Assembly: GCA_002104905.1 (NCBI GenBank)
Contig: MCFE01000843.1
Coordinates: forward strand, 1 to 31,011
Length of the DNA stretch: 31,011 nucleotides
Direction: 5' to 3'
From: Basidiobolus meristosporus CBS 931.73
Lineage: Eukaryota > Basidiobolomycota > Basidiobolomycetes > Basidiobolales > Basidiobolaceae
The translations under genes and the position numbers were made by a program. The notes under the pieces were generated by a model. It did not search any database and was not told the DNA's origin. It worked only from the letters and a program-made list of their open reading frames with translations. Positions 18,078 to 29,579 of this stretch are shown here, in pieces; positions within the stretch are counted from its first letter, which is position 1; every line of letters begins with the position of its first letter.

Positions 18078-20107
18078 TCCAACCTAAGCCTCTCAAACGG
18101 TTGGAAAGCGTGGGAGACATCCTGATGGGCCATGGCAATTGGCTTATTTGCAGTGATAATGTCACTTTCAGATTACGGAATTTCGTGTGTAACAAAAAGC
18201 TCTAACCTATTTCAAGGGAGTGCCGAACCGCGATGTCCGAAGTCGATCTCGGCGGATGCCGATTCAGCGCCCAGTAGCCAAACACCGGCCAATGTGATGG
18301 ATCATTGTGACCCATCTGTCGAAAATTGGGACCCTATTCCTCCATCATTTTCCCACAATACGAAATGAACTTGGGACAACTGCGAATGGGAAGGCGATTG
18401 GCCATCACAGTCTCACGTATTCATAGCACTTGCATACCTCTAAGCATTGGATGCGTCATGAGCCCCGTGACGTGATGAAATGAGCCGGTAGTCCCTACTG
18501 TTGACATTTTTTCTCATGCACGCTATCTTCTTCGTCGCACAGAGGCCGATTTCTCTTCCCCAGAAAACGAGGCTGGCGAGGCACCGTAACTCTCAGGAAA
18601 GGGATACACCCTATATGGACGGAATATTCTCACTTGCCTCAACTAATATGGTAATCGTGCCAACCATCTTATCAATCATGGCTGCCTACGAAGCCCCGTA
18701 TAGCGAACGTCAAGTTGGGCAAAATCCATGGGATCCCTAGAATTTCCCTCTCCAGAAACAGATGGAAAATGCTCAACTTCCTGTCTATTCTAATCGTTGT
18801 GTCGATGGTGCCAACGCATTTCACACGTCCAGCACCTTGCATCAACTGGTGCTGCCAGTCTTCTACGTGACAATCAATTATCACAGCAATGTAAATAAGC
18901 CCTACTGCGATGCGGCTCGTAGAGGACGTGTAACATATGCTCCTCGAGGGGGAGAGGGGTTGTTGGAGAGGGCGTTGTAAAGAGGTGCTAGGCATTCGTT
19001 ATACTTGCACCTTGACCAGTCTTTCACTCAATCAATCATATGGTTTTGTCCTTGGTCAGTTGCTTTCAAAATCCATCCCATCGGATCTTTCTGTCAATTC
19101 TTCAGCAGGGTGAAAGTAATGAACAGGTGGGGGTTTCCAAAGTTACCCGAATCCTCCCATAATTCGCCCACCTCTTTCCATGGCCTTCTACAGCCCGCTC
19201 CTCTGGTCAGCTTACGAAGGTTGCCTTTCTACAGAAGTCGACCGGTGAGAATCGTACTTCCAATTAACTCCGTGGCACCTCCAAGCCGCCATTGTCGGAG
19301 ATCCTCGGATAATTCCAGGTGGCATGCTTGTGAAAGACCCTTGGGATATGTCTCCTACCACTGATATAATGGTGTATGCATTGTTCTAAGCCAAAACCAT
19401 TCACACCCATGCCTTGCAGGAATTTAAAGCTATTTTTTCGTTAGAACATGGGGACGTGGCAGAGAGTTTATATACTCTACAGTTACATGTGCAAAGTTAG
19501 ATGTCTATACTTCCCTTGATGAAATCACCGGGGAAAATACGATTTGCGATCGTAGGCGAGGTGGAACACGAACACTAGTTCATATAAAGTGTCAGGCATA
19601 TTAGAGAGAACGGATGAACTCCAGGTTCGAAATCCTCACTAAGGCAGTATGCTTTCAAACCCAGTCAGATTCCGGATGGCTTCCCTCCATTTGGTATGGT
19701 ATCCGGGTGAGGAATCACGCACTTCACCGCCTGAAGTTTCAGAGATTGGGGTGCCTTATCAACATACTTTACAATTGTCAGCGCACGCTTGGCTCAGTTC
19801 TACTTCAAGTATACTTACTGTTGTGATGGTTTAGTTTAGGCCTAAATCATTCATATGTCCAATGTTTCTATTTAGCTTGTTGCTAAATTATGAATTATTT
19901 TTTGCTGGTATTCAGTTGGTGCTTTGAGTCCAAATTTTCAGTTGCAATTTTTGATGGAAGTAGTGGGCAGCTAATCACCAAATTTGGTATGAATCCTGGT
20001 TGGCCTAGTCTCCTTTTGGAAAATATGTCTGCTTGTCTGCCCAACTGCTAGTACATGAGATAATGATAGTTGTCAGATTTGAGAAACTTGGAATTCAGCT
20101 GATTTTA
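18078..20107. other. Intergenic region and boundary of the transposon block
   Basis: The first 1.7 kb has host-like composition, with small open frames and no motif. From about 19,830 the sequence turns A/T-rich (tttagtttaggcctaaatc onwards) and resembles decayed transposon DNA, but I could not match it to the LTRs that follow. A GGTTCGAAATCC near 19622 resembles a tRNA B-box but has no matching stem or A-box. Confidence 0.45.
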
Positions 20108-20455
20108 TGATGGTATTCTGCTGGCCTTTTCTTAATTTTTTTTCTTAGGGAGTCACTTGGATCATTACCTACAAATCTTAGAGAATACTGACTAATTTCC
20201 TGGCTAGGATCTACTCAGAAAACATTAACCAAAATATCAGACACCCAGAACTTGAAAACTTACAAAGCTGTCTAAGTAGCACTAAGCTTTGCACATCTGT
20301 TCTTGGGACTTTACTAAGCATATTCACTGTGTTTATCTTGCCAAGACCATGTAAAAGTACATATACCACTTTTGCATACAAAAAATCATTAAGTGCAACC
20401 CACATAATCAACTTGCTCTCCAATCACTTCCAATATCTCCAAAACTCTTATAGCA
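20108..20455 (+). repeat. 5' LTR of element B (degenerate)
   Basis: Starts TG, ends in ttatagca where the family end is ttacaaca. The first 40 or so bases are barely recognisable; from gtcacttggatcatt onward it aligns with the LTR of element A through the TATA region (aaaagtacatatacc). Confidence 0.75.
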
Positions 20456-20467
20456 GATTATGAACCC
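20456..20467 (+). other. Degenerate primer-binding site of element B
   Basis: GATTATGAACCC follows the LTR directly and differs at two positions from the intact GGTTATGAGCCC seen in elements A and C. Confidence 0.6.
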
Positions 20468-20486
20468 TTAGCTGTCACTCTCTGCA

Positions 20487-23078
20487 ATGTCTACTATTGT
20501 TATTACAGGAATTTTTCCCTTTGCTGAGCAGTTGCACGGATCTAATTATCAAGTCTGGAAGGTGAAGATTGTTGTAAGAGTCTTGAAGATATTGGAAGTA
20601 ATTGGGAGAATAAGTAGATTATGCGGTTTGCACTTAATGCTTTATTGAATGTGAAAGTAGTATTTGTACTTTTACATGGTCTTGGCATAACAAACACTTA
20701 GAATAAGTTTAGGAAGGTCCCAAGAGCATGTGCGCAAAGCTTGGCTGTTCAAACAACTTATCCAATCCTCATGTTCTGGATATCTGATATTTTGGTGAAA
20801 ATATTCTAAGTAAATCCCAATAAAGAATGTGGTCAGTATTCTCTAGAATTTAAAGGTGATGATCCAAGTGACTAAGTTAGGTGAATATTTAGGTTGAATT
20901 ATAAATTTTTACAAAATTTTTGATCATCTTGCTAAAATAATCAAAATTGATGTGTGCTGTTCTCCTATGCCAAAGCATTGGTGTTTCTTCATTTTAGTAA
21001 CCCTCCTACAGATGTAGGAGAAGAAGCCTCAGTGTACCATAAGAGAAAACAAAGTGTCTTTGCTACATTTGCCTCACTGGCAAAGACAAGTTACTGATTC
21101 CATACTTAAGAGCTTAATTGAAAAAGAATGCCTGGAATGCATTGGAAGTTACCTACCAGTTATGCTCAGCTGCAAAGAAAATGTGTCTTAGACAAAAATT
21201 GTGTCCTACAACAATGCTGCCTGGAGCAGAAATGACAAATCTTTTGAAAAGAATTACTCTGTTGGTTAATGAGATGCATTTAGTTGGCATAATAACTGTT
21301 AATAAAAATGTGATAGTTACCCTCCTGAATAGCCTGACAGATAGGTTTCAGGCCCTTGAAGTAGGCCTAGAGTCCAGAGCAAAGATCTGACCTTAAATTA
21401 TATATATGCAACACTCCTGGATGATGAATCAAGAAAATCAAGTGCCAATTCAAAGGAAAATATCAATGCTTTAATCAGCAATGATAACCTACAAAGGAGG
21501 TACTCAAGACCCTTTAAAGACAACAGCAATCTCTTTTACTGCTACAGCAAAGGAAAGGACACTTATTAGACTGGTGCCCCAAAAAGAGCAATAGTCAGCA
21601 GAAAAAGCCTTAATATGAAAATGCTGTGGCAACTGAAGATAGACTAGTCATATCAGAGCAAGATACAGCCACAAACAAGGATTCTCAGATGTGGCATACT
21701 GACACTGGAGCATCTCAACATGTTACACACCAATATGGACTTTTGCTAAATGTCATGAAACTCTAATAATGAAGGTTTTCATGGTGACAGTAGAACACTT
21801 GATGCATCTGGATAGAGGACTATCCAATCAACCTCAGAAGAAGTAAAGGAAGCAACACACTTTCTTTCAAGGTTGTACTCTATGTAAGTGAAATTGCCTT
21901 AAACCTGCTATTGGTGAGCAAGGCTATGGAGGGACTCAGTTTCATCAGTTCTAGTTGTAGGATCATTGATCAAAAAGGTGCACATATTGCCTCAGGTGAC
22001 CGAAATCAGGATCCTTACAAGATGACTTATATTCTGTTATATCTAGAAGCCTATGTAAGGAGCTTAAATGAAGAAGAATCAATGCTTTAGTGTTGGAGAT
22101 TTGCACATAGCAATCTACATTACTTGCACAAAATAATCAAAGACTAGCTAAACCCTGGAGTAAAAGCTGATCCCCTAGCTAATTTAGAACAGTGAGAAGT
22201 GTACACATATTGCAAACAGACCAGACAACCATTCAAGAGCCCTGGGTGAGTCAAAACTAAGAAAAGATTAGATCTAACTTGCTCAGATCTGTGTGGACCT
22301 ATGCAAGATTAATTCTGAGGCAGAGTGGTATACCTGATCATATTTGATGATGATGATTATACATGCTACACATGGGTCTATCTCATGCAGAGATAGGAAG
22401 AAGCTCTGTTGAGTAAGCCTCAAACCCTTCATCCACTTCTGCAAACTTGAAGGAATAAAGAAAAATATTACTGTACTACAGTCCCCACAGTAAAACAGAG
22501 TGTGCAGACATGCAAATAGATCAATAATTGATCTGGCAAGATCTATGATCCATAAACAAAAAATATCCTATGATTATTTGGTAGATTCAGTAGCTAAAGC
22601 TGAGTATCTCAATAACAGGAGCTATGGCTGAATACTTTGTGATTATGCTACATTCAAGATATGGGATGAATACAGACCAAGTGCAGAGCACATAAGAGTA
22701 TTTGGCTACAGAGCATTTTGAAGAAACTGCCCAGATATCAGCCAAAATTTGAGTTAATATACTAAAAATATATATATTTTGCTTACTGCAACAGGAGTAA
22801 GCCATTCAGACTCTTTAGTACCAAAGCACTGAAGCCAACTAAGTATAGGGATGTCTAGTTTGATGAATTATCAAAGTTCTCACAAAGATGACATTCTATG
22901 ATGACTGAGTTCAAACCTCAAGTCCACCCATACTCAGGATTGAATCTGAGCAAGACAACATGAGTTTTTTCTCTTCAGAGCACTCTATAGTTATTATTCA
23001 GACTGAATCAGTGCACAGGAAAATTTCAGAAGTGGTTATTTCAGTATCACAAGGCAGGAGATCCAACTGGACTAGATA
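20487..23078 (+). pseudogene. Element B gag-protease-integrase remnant
   Basis: Starts with ATG TCT ACT, as in element A, and shares the FxxSNYQVWKVK-type gag opening at DNA level. Solo LTR H splits it at 20570. Past that, gag is open at 21118-21390 (AWNALEVTYQLCSAAKKMCL). The zinc knuckle has lost two of its cysteines (Tyr and Ser stand in the first and second positions), the protease keeps Asp-Thr-Gly, and the integrase region carries many stops and indels. Ends where solo LTR D is inserted. No function possible. Confidence 0.8.
20570..20916 (-). repeat. Solo LTR H, minus orientation, inside element B gag
   Basis: Begins TGTTGTAAGAGTC and ends in tttttacaaaa (family end ttacaaca). It is 347 bases long and aligns end to end with the reverse complement of the element A LTR. 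The target duplication is no longer visible, so this is an old insertion. Confidence 0.85.
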
Positions 23079-23651
23079 TGCTGCAATATTCTGAGGAGAA
23101 CTGGAAGTGCTGTGGAGGCCTAGTGGATATACATGTCACTAACTTGTAGATTTATTCATCAAAGGTATGGTACTTAAGTTTTGGATAAAGTAGGATAAAT
23201 AAATGTGTAGACCTTGCTATCAAAGGCCCCAAGACTATGTGTGCAAAGTCAGGGGTCTTTTAGGTAACTTTGAGAAAGGTTATAGTCTGGGTACCTGATA
23301 TTTGCTGTAATTATTAAGTTATCTCCAAAGTATTCACACCAGCTTAGTCACATAGATCTTATTCAGTGATCAGCATTCTGCTCTGACCAAATTTATTGTT
23401 GGGATTTACTTAGAATATGATCACCAAATTATAAGGAACCCAAATTATGATCTTTCTCAAAGTTGTCCAAAAGCCCTCAAATTTTGCACACATATTCTTG
23501 GGACCTTCCTTAATTAGCGCTACACATTTGCTTGCTCTACTTTATCAAAAGTATAAATACCATACTTTTGATCAATAAATTTTCAAGTGAATAACATGTA
23601 AATCCTCTAGTTCTCCACATTGCTTCCAATAATCCTCAAAATATTGCCACA

Positions 23652-23663
23652 GGTTATGAGCCC
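23652..23663 (+). other. Primer-binding site of element C
   Basis: GGTTATGAGCCC directly after the LTR; identical to the site of element A. Confidence 0.75.
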
Positions 23664-23890
23664 TAAGATTGCTGTGCACTTGATGGCAACTTTGCTTTGG
23701 ATCTTTTTCTGCCAGTCTGGACAAATTCCTTCCAAACTAGTGGTCTACCCTTGTCATAGTTATACAAAAGACCCCAAGCTTTGCAAACAAATTCTTGGGA
23801 CCTTTGTTAACAAGCTCTACATGTTTGTTTGCCTTGTTTTATCAAAGTACAAATGCCATACTTTTAAGTAATAATTCTATAAGTTGATAA

Positions 23891-24592
23891 TGTTGTAAGA
23901 GTCTTGGAAATATTGGAAGTGATTGGGAGTACAAGTAAATTATGTTGTAAAAAATTCGTATTTCCACCTAAATATTCACCTAACTTAGTCACTTAGATCA
24001 TTACCCTCAAATCCTAGAAAATACTGATCAAATTCCTTGTCGGGATTTACTTAGAATATTTTCACCAAAATACCAGGTACCCAGAACATGAAAATTCTCA
24101 AAGTTGTCCAAACAGCCCCAAACTTTGCACACATGTTCTTGGGACCTTCCTTAACCTATTCTACGTGTTTGTTATGCCAAGACCAAGTAAAAGTATAAAT
24201 ACCACTTTTACATTCAATAAATCATTAAGTGAAAACCACATAATCGACTTGTTCTCCCAATCACTTCCAATATCTCCAAGACTCTTACAACAAATTATGT
24301 GGGCTTCACTTCATGATTTATAAAATGTAAAAGTAGTATTTATACATTTACATGCTCTTGGCATAGCAAATACATAGGATAGGTTTAGAAAGGTCCTAGG
24401 AACATATGTGCAAAGCTTGGGGCTGCTTGGACAACTTTGAGAGTTTTCATATTCTGGGTACTAGATATTTTGGTGAGAGTTTTCTAAGTAAATCCCAACA
24501 AGGAATTTTTTCTGTATTCTATAAGATTTATAGGTAATGATCCTAGTGACTAAGTTAGGTGAATATTTAGGTGGAATTACAAATTTCTTCAA
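23891..24592 (-). repeat. Solo LTR E, minus orientation, split by LTR F
   Basis: Starts TGTTGTAAGAGTCTTGG. Flanks gataa (23886-23890) and tataa (24593-24597) are a 5-bp target duplication with one change. The LTR continues after the insertion of F at tgtgggcttcacttc and runs to aaatttcttcaa. Confidence 0.8.
23943..24292 (+). repeat. Solo LTR F, plus orientation, with perfect target duplication
   Basis: 350 bases, TGTTGTAAAA to TTACAACA, flanked by perfect 5-bp AATTA on both sides (23938-23942 and 24293-24297). It is very close to the 5' LTR of element A, hence one of the youngest insertions. It is the innermost layer of the stack. Confidence 0.92.
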
Positions 24593-24786
24593 TATAAAAT
24601 ATATAAATCCTCTAGTGCTTCACATCACTTGCATTACTCCTCAGAATAGTGCAACAATAATTTGGTGAAAATACTCAAAATAAGTCCTAAGCATATATTA
24701 GGTCAGCACAGAATGTTAATCACCTAATAAGATATATGTGGCCGACTTAGCAAGAATATTAAGGTGCCAACTTAATAATTTCAACA

Positions 24787-25970
24787 AAAAATAGCCTAAA
24801 TTACTATATCTATGAGGGCACAAACTAAGCCTATGCCTGTTCAGTACATATTTACAGACCCCAGACTGTAAATGAAGCCCTAAATAGCCCTCTGACAAGG
24901 TTTTGGAAATCTGCAATGACTGAGGACAATGAGGTCCTGATGAAAAATCAAACATGGGGCTTGGCTGAATTACTGATCAGCCAAGAATCAATTGGATACA
25001 CAGGGGTTTTCAAGACAAAATAAAAGGCTGATGGCACAATTGAAAGATTCCAAGCAAGGATTCTTGCTGGAGGATACTCTCAAACAAAAGGACTGGACTA
25101 CACTGAAACCCTTGCACTTGTAGACAAGCTTAATTTCATCAGACTAATATTATCTGTTGCAGCCAAATATAAATTTATTATTCAACAAATGGATGTAAAA
25201 GCAGCATTTCTGGGTGCAGAACCTGGTAAGGATGTGTACATGGACCAGCTGGATAAGCTTGTTGACTAAGATAACCCCCATTTGTATTGTAAGCTTAAAC
25301 AATCACCAAGAGCCTAGAATTGCAAGATAGATTCTAATTTGGAATCTTTAAGGTTCCACAGAAGTACTGCTGACTACAGTATTTACTATAAGCCCAACAG
25401 AGCAAATCCAGCTCAATTAGCTCCATATGTAAATAATATTAGTTTGGCCACTAATAACCAGGAAACATTGGAAGTGACTAAATCCAGCCTATCTCAGGAG
25501 TTAAAGATGTCCAATCTAGGAGAGCTCAGTTACTGCTTAGGGATAAAGCTTTTCATACAGAGAAGTACCAAGACCATCATGTTGAGGCAATCCAAGTATA
25601 CTCAACATATACTTAAGGAGTATCAAATGATAGACTGCAAACTTGCAGCTACCCTAATCAAGAAAAACCTTAACTTGGTCAAAACTCAACCAATTCAAGA
25701 GAGCTTGGTGCCATGTGAAAACTCAAGATTCCCTTACCAATCTATGGTCAGCAGTCTGTTGTATATTATGCTTGGATCATGTCCAGATTTGTCATATTTA
25801 GTGGGAGTTGTCAGTGAGCACAATCAGAACTTTGTATTTGATTATGTTGCAACAGTTAAGCAGATTCTTAGATACCTAAAAGGAACTGCTGATGTCTGCT
25901 TAAGGTACACTTATAAGGATTCAGAACAGGATCTTGTGGGATACTTTGATGATGATTGGGGACAGAATTT
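24787..25970 (+). pseudogene. Element B reverse transcriptase and RNase H remnant
   Basis: Resumes after LTR D with the same sequence that element A has near 29020. RT runs from about 24880 to 25970. An in-frame stop lies before 25339, the stretch corresponding to LKKSLYGLK of copia RTs is deleted at 25290, and the catalytic Tyr-Val-Asp-Asp is Tyr-Val-Asn-Asn (25426-25437). From 25339 to 25970 the frame stays open and ends at a Gly-Tyr-Phe-Asp-Asp-Asp-Trp-Gly of the RNase H start, cut by the LTR of element A. Confidence 0.85.
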
Positions 25971-26320
25971 TGTTGTAAAGAATTTGTATTTCCACCTAAA
26001 TATTCTCCTAACTTAGTCACTTAGATCATCACTTTCAAATCCTAGAGAATACTGACCAAATTCCTTGTCGGGATTTACTTAGAATATCTTCACCAAAATA
26101 CCAGTTACCCAGAACATGAAAATTCTCAAAGTTGTCCAAACAGCCCCAAACTTTGCACATATGTTCTTGGGACCTTCCTTAACCTACTCTACGTGTTTGT
26201 AATGCCAAGACCAGGTAAAAGTATAAATACTACTTTTACATTCAATAAATCATTAAGTGAAAACCACATACTCTACTTGTTCTCCAAATCACTTCCAATA
26301 TCTCCAAGACTCTTACAACA
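25971..26320 (+). repeat. 5' LTR of element A
   Basis: 350 bases, TGTTGTAA to TTACAACA, perfect 8-bp inverted ends. It holds AAAAGTATAAATACT (TATA) followed by TTCAATAAATC (AATAAA), the promoter and poly(A) signal expected of U3-R. Confidence 0.93.
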
Positions 26321-26332
26321 GGTTATGAGCCC
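26321..26332 (+). other. Primer-binding site of element A (initiator tRNA-Met, anticodon arm)
   Basis: GGTTATGAGCCC follows the LTR directly. It is the reverse complement of GGGCTCATAACC, the anticodon stem-loop of eukaryotic initiator tRNA-Met, not of a tRNA 3' end. Copia of Drosophila is known to prime from such an internal half-tRNA. Confidence 0.75.
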
Positions 26333-26351
26333 CAAGCTGTCACTCTCTGCA

Positions 26352-27571
26352 ATGTCTACTACTGCTATTACTGGAATTTTTCCCTCTGCTGAAAAGTTGG
26401 ATGGATCTAACTACCAAGTGTGGAAGGTGAAGATGAAGATGCTGCTACAAGAAAGAGGCCTTTGGGATATTGTCATGGGAGAAGAATGCCCTCCTAAAAA
26501 CATGGGAGAGGAATCCTTAAAGTACCAGAAGAAAGAACAAAGTGCCTTTAACTGCATTTGCCTTAATGTCAAGGACAAATTGCTAATTCAATGCTCAAGA
26601 GCAAAAACGGCAAAGAATGCCTGGAAGGCATTGGAAGACACCTACCAGTCATGTTCAGCTGCCAAGAAAATGTATCTGAGACAAAAATTCTTTACTACAA
26701 AGATGCTGCCAGGAGAAGAAATGAAAAATATAAATACAGAATTACCCTGCTGGTAGATGAGATGGAATCTGTGGGCATACCAACTACTGATGAGGATGTG
26801 ATAGTTACCATCCTGAATAGCCTGACAGACAAGTTTCAGGGCCTTGTATCAGCCCTAGAGTCCAGAACTGAAGATTTGACCTTAAATTACGTATATGGAA
26901 GGCTCCTGGATGAAGAATTAAGAAAATCAAGTGCCAATAAGAAGGAAGAAGAAAATGCTTTATTAAGCAATGATAACCAACAAAGGAGGTACCTAAGACC
27001 CTACAAAGGCAACAGCAACCTATTTTGCAACTACTGCAAAGGGAAAGGACACACATCAGACCGGTGTATCAAAAAGAGAGATTATCAGCAAAAGAAGCCT
27101 GAATATGGAAATGCTGCAACAACTAAAGATAGACTATTCATATCTAGACTAAATATGACCACAAACAAGGATTCTCAGATGTGGTATATTGACTCTGGAG
27201 CTTCTCAACACTTTACACACCAGAAAGAACTTTTTACCCAATATCAAGAAATTCCAATTAGGAAGGTTTTCATGGGTGACAATAGAACACTTGATGCAGT
27301 GGGAGAAGGAACTATCCAAGTAAACCTTAGAAGCAGTGAAGGAAGCCATACACTGACCTTTAAAGAAGTACTCTATGTACCAGAAATAGCCAAGAACCTA
27401 CTCTCTGTAAGCAAGGCCACAGCAGAAGGACTCAGTTTCAGTTTTGACAATCCTGGATGCAGGATCACGGATCAAAATGGTGCTCATATTGCTTTGGGCA
27501 TCAGAGATCAGAATCTATACAAGTTGACTTATATTCCATCATATCTGGAAGCCAATATAAGTAACTTAAAT
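26352..27571 (+). pseudogene. Element A gag and protease, frameshifted
   Basis: The ATG 19 nt after the primer site opens a copia gag (DGSNYQVWKVKMKMLLQERG). At about 26735-26740 one base is missing relative to element B, which moves gag into another frame; the continuation reads ITLLVDEMESVGIPTTDEDV. A CCHC zinc knuckle (C-x2-C-x4-H-x4-C) lies at 27026-27067. The aspartic protease signature WYIDSGASQHFT is at 27182-27217 with its Asp at 27191. The frame then runs into solo LTR G. The missing base is a mutation and not a programmed shift, because element B is in frame at this place. Confidence 0.88.
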
Positions 27572-27930
27572 GAAGATGTTGTAAGAGTCTTGGAGATATT
27601 GGAAGTGATTGGGAGAACAAGTAGATTATGTGGTTTTCACTTAATGATTTATTGAATGTAAAAGTGGTATTTATACTTTTACCTGGTCTTGGCATTACAA
27701 ACATGTAGAATAGGTTAAGGAAGGTCCCAAGAACATGTGTGCAAAGTTTGGGGCTGTTTGGACAACTTTGAGAATTTTCATGTTCTGGGTACCTGGTATT
27801 TTGGTGAAAATATTCTAAGTAAATCCCGACAAGGAATTTGGTCAGTATTCTCTAGGATTTGAAGGTGATGATCTAAGTGACTAAGTTAGGTGAATATTTA
27901 GGTGGAAATACAAATTTTTACAACAGAAGA
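27572..27930 (-). repeat. Solo LTR G with GAAGA target duplication, inside element A
   Basis: LTR 27577-27925 (349 bases, minus orientation, TGTTGTAA to TTACAACA) with GAAGA at 27572-27576 and again at 27926-27930. Element B keeps an uninterrupted version of this site near 22066. The LTR is very close in sequence to those of A and F, hence recent. Confidence 0.95.
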
Positions 27931-28575
27931 AACATCAATGTTATGGCACAAGAGATTTGGGCACATCAATTTTGATTATTTGATTATTTACGCAAAATGA
28001 TCAAAGATCAGCTAATTTCTGGAGTGAAAATTGGTCCCCCAGCTAATTTGGAGCACTGTGAAGCCTGCATATATGGGAAACAAGCCAGACAACCATTCAA
28101 GAGCTCTGGGTTAATCAAAACTAAGAAAACATTAGATCTAATTCACTCAGATCTGTGTGGACCTATGCAAAATTTATCCTTAGGCGGGATGAAGTATTTA
28201 ATCACTTTTATTGATGATTATACAAGATACACATGGGTCTACTTCATGGAGAGAAAGGAAGAAGCTCTGTCTAAGTTCAGGGAGTTTAAAGCCATGGTGG
28301 AGAGAGAAACTGGTGAAAAAATCAAGAAAATAAGCTCTGACAATGGTGGAGAATATACCTCAAAACTCTTCATCCACTTCTGCAAAATTCATGGGATAAT
28401 GCAAGAGACTACTGTACCATACTCCCCACAGCAAAATGGAGTAGTAGAACGTGCTAACAGATCAATAATTGATATGGCAAGATCTATGATCCATGATCAA
28501 AAATTATCCTATGCTTTTGGGCGGAAACAGTTGCCACTGCTGTATATCTTAAAAATAGGAGTTATAACAGAATAG
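27931..28575 (+). pseudogene. Element A integrase, with tandem-duplication frameshift
   Basis: After LTR G the text LWHKRFGHINFDYL begins the integrase zinc domain, followed by HCEACIYGK. At 27973-27990 GATTATTT is present twice in a row, an 8-bp duplication that shifts the frame. The catalytic core is intact: Asp at 28150 (HSDLCGP), Asp at 28339 (SSDNGGEY) and Glu at 28447 (GVVERANR), giving the D-D-35-E spacing of integrases. A T is missing in the run at about 28515-28520, so the frame is lost again and ends at a stop at 28573. Confidence 0.88.
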
Positions 28576-29579
28576 TTTGTGATTCTACTCCATTTGAAGC
28601 ATGGTATGGATACAGACCAAGTGCAGAACATCTAAGAATATTTGGCTGTACAGCATATGCCAAAAAACGGGCCGGAAATCAGTCAAAATTTGAGCCAGAA
28701 AGTGTAAAATGCATATTTTTGGGCTACTGCAATGAGAGTAAGGCATACAGACTCTACAATACCAAAGCAAAGAAGCTGATCAAGTCCAGGGATGTGTTGT
28801 TTGATGAAAATTCAATATTTTCACAAAAAATGACATCAGATGATGACGAAAATTTGATCTCAAGTCCACCAATTGTCAGGATTGAATCAGAGCAATGCAA
28901 TGAAAATTTTTTCACTCCAGAGGACCCTACAACCGTGGTTCAGCCAGAATCAGTGCCCAGGAATATCCCAGAAGTGATCATTCCAGTATCAAATGCCCGG
29001 AGATCAAATTGGACAAGAAATAGCACAAATTACTATATCAATGAGGGTACAAACTTAGCCTATGCCTATTCAGTCCATATTGATGAGCCCCAGACTGTAA
29101 AAGAGGCCCTAAATAGCCCTCAGACAAAGTTTTGGAGATCTGCAATGACTGAGGAATATCAGGCCCTGATGGAAAATCAAACTTGGGACTTAGTCAAATT
29201 ACCAATCAGCCAAAAATCAATTGGATGCAGATGGGTCTTCAAGACAAAATACAAGGCTAATGGTACAATTGAAAGATACAAAGCAAGACTTGTAGCCAAA
29301 GGATACTCTCAAACAAAAGGACTTGACTATACTGAGACCTTTGCACCGGTAGCCAAGTTTAACTCCATCAGATTAATATTGGCTATTGCAGCCAAATATA
29401 AGTTTTTTATTCATCAAATGGATGTAAAAACTGCATTTTTGAATGGAGAACTTGATGAGGACGTGTATATGGACCAGCCTGATGGGTTTGCTGACCAAGA
29501 TAACCCCATTTGGTCTGCAAGCTTAAAAAGTCACTATATGGTCTCAAACAATCACCAAGAGCCTGGAATTGAAAGATAG
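28576..29579 (+). pseudogene. Element A integrase C-terminus and RT N-terminal half
   Basis: Open in the frame that follows the 28518 lesion: CTAYAKKRAGN, YCNESKAYRLYN (the copia GKNR-like integrase tail), an acidic linker, then RT from FWRSAMTEEYQALMENQTWD through the RT box MDVKTAFLNGELDEDVYMDQ. One C is missing from a C run at 29503-29506 (element B has five), so the frame ends at 29579. Confidence 0.88.

Larger units (their letters stand above)
23306..24656 (+). mobile_element. Element C: internally deleted LTR element inside LTR D
   Basis: 5' LTR 23306-23651 (TGTAATT... ttgccaca), then an exact GGTTATGAGCCC primer site, about 50 bases of leader, then a 3' LTR lacking its first third (about 23714-23890 and 24593-24656). 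All coding sequence is gone. Its LTR has TATA (agtataaatacc) and AATAAA like the A family but differs throughout, so it is a divergent subfamily. Confidence 0.65.
23079..24786 (-). repeat. Solo LTR D, minus orientation, split by element C
   Basis: Two pieces, 23079-23305 and 24657-24786, add up to about 357 bases, a full LTR. The left piece begins TGCTGCAATATT and the right piece ends ttcaaca. Flanks agata (left) and aaaaa (right) fit decayed copies of a 5-bp target AGAAA, which is what element A has at the homologous place. Its sequence is nearer to the LTRs of element C than to those of A. Confidence 0.65.
20108..25970 (+). mobile_element. Element B: old, decayed copia-type LTR retrotransposon
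   Basis: The oldest layer. Order along it: 5' LTR (20108-20455), degenerate primer site, gag from 20487, zinc knuckle and protease region, integrase, then reverse transcriptase up to the Asp-Trp-Gly of RNase H at about 25960, where element A cuts it. Homology to element A is clear throughout at DNA level, for example the protease DTG, the integrase SDLCGP region and YxxxRANP of the RT. Within it sit solo LTR H (20570-20916) and the stack D>C>E>F (23079-24786). The copia order (integrase before RT) is seen directly. Its 3' end and 3' LTR would lie beyond element A, outside the window. Confidence 0.85.

Noticed and set aside
19618-19640. tRNA B-box-like GGTTCGAAATCC
   Set aside because: The T-stem does not pair and no A-box or acceptor stem fits.
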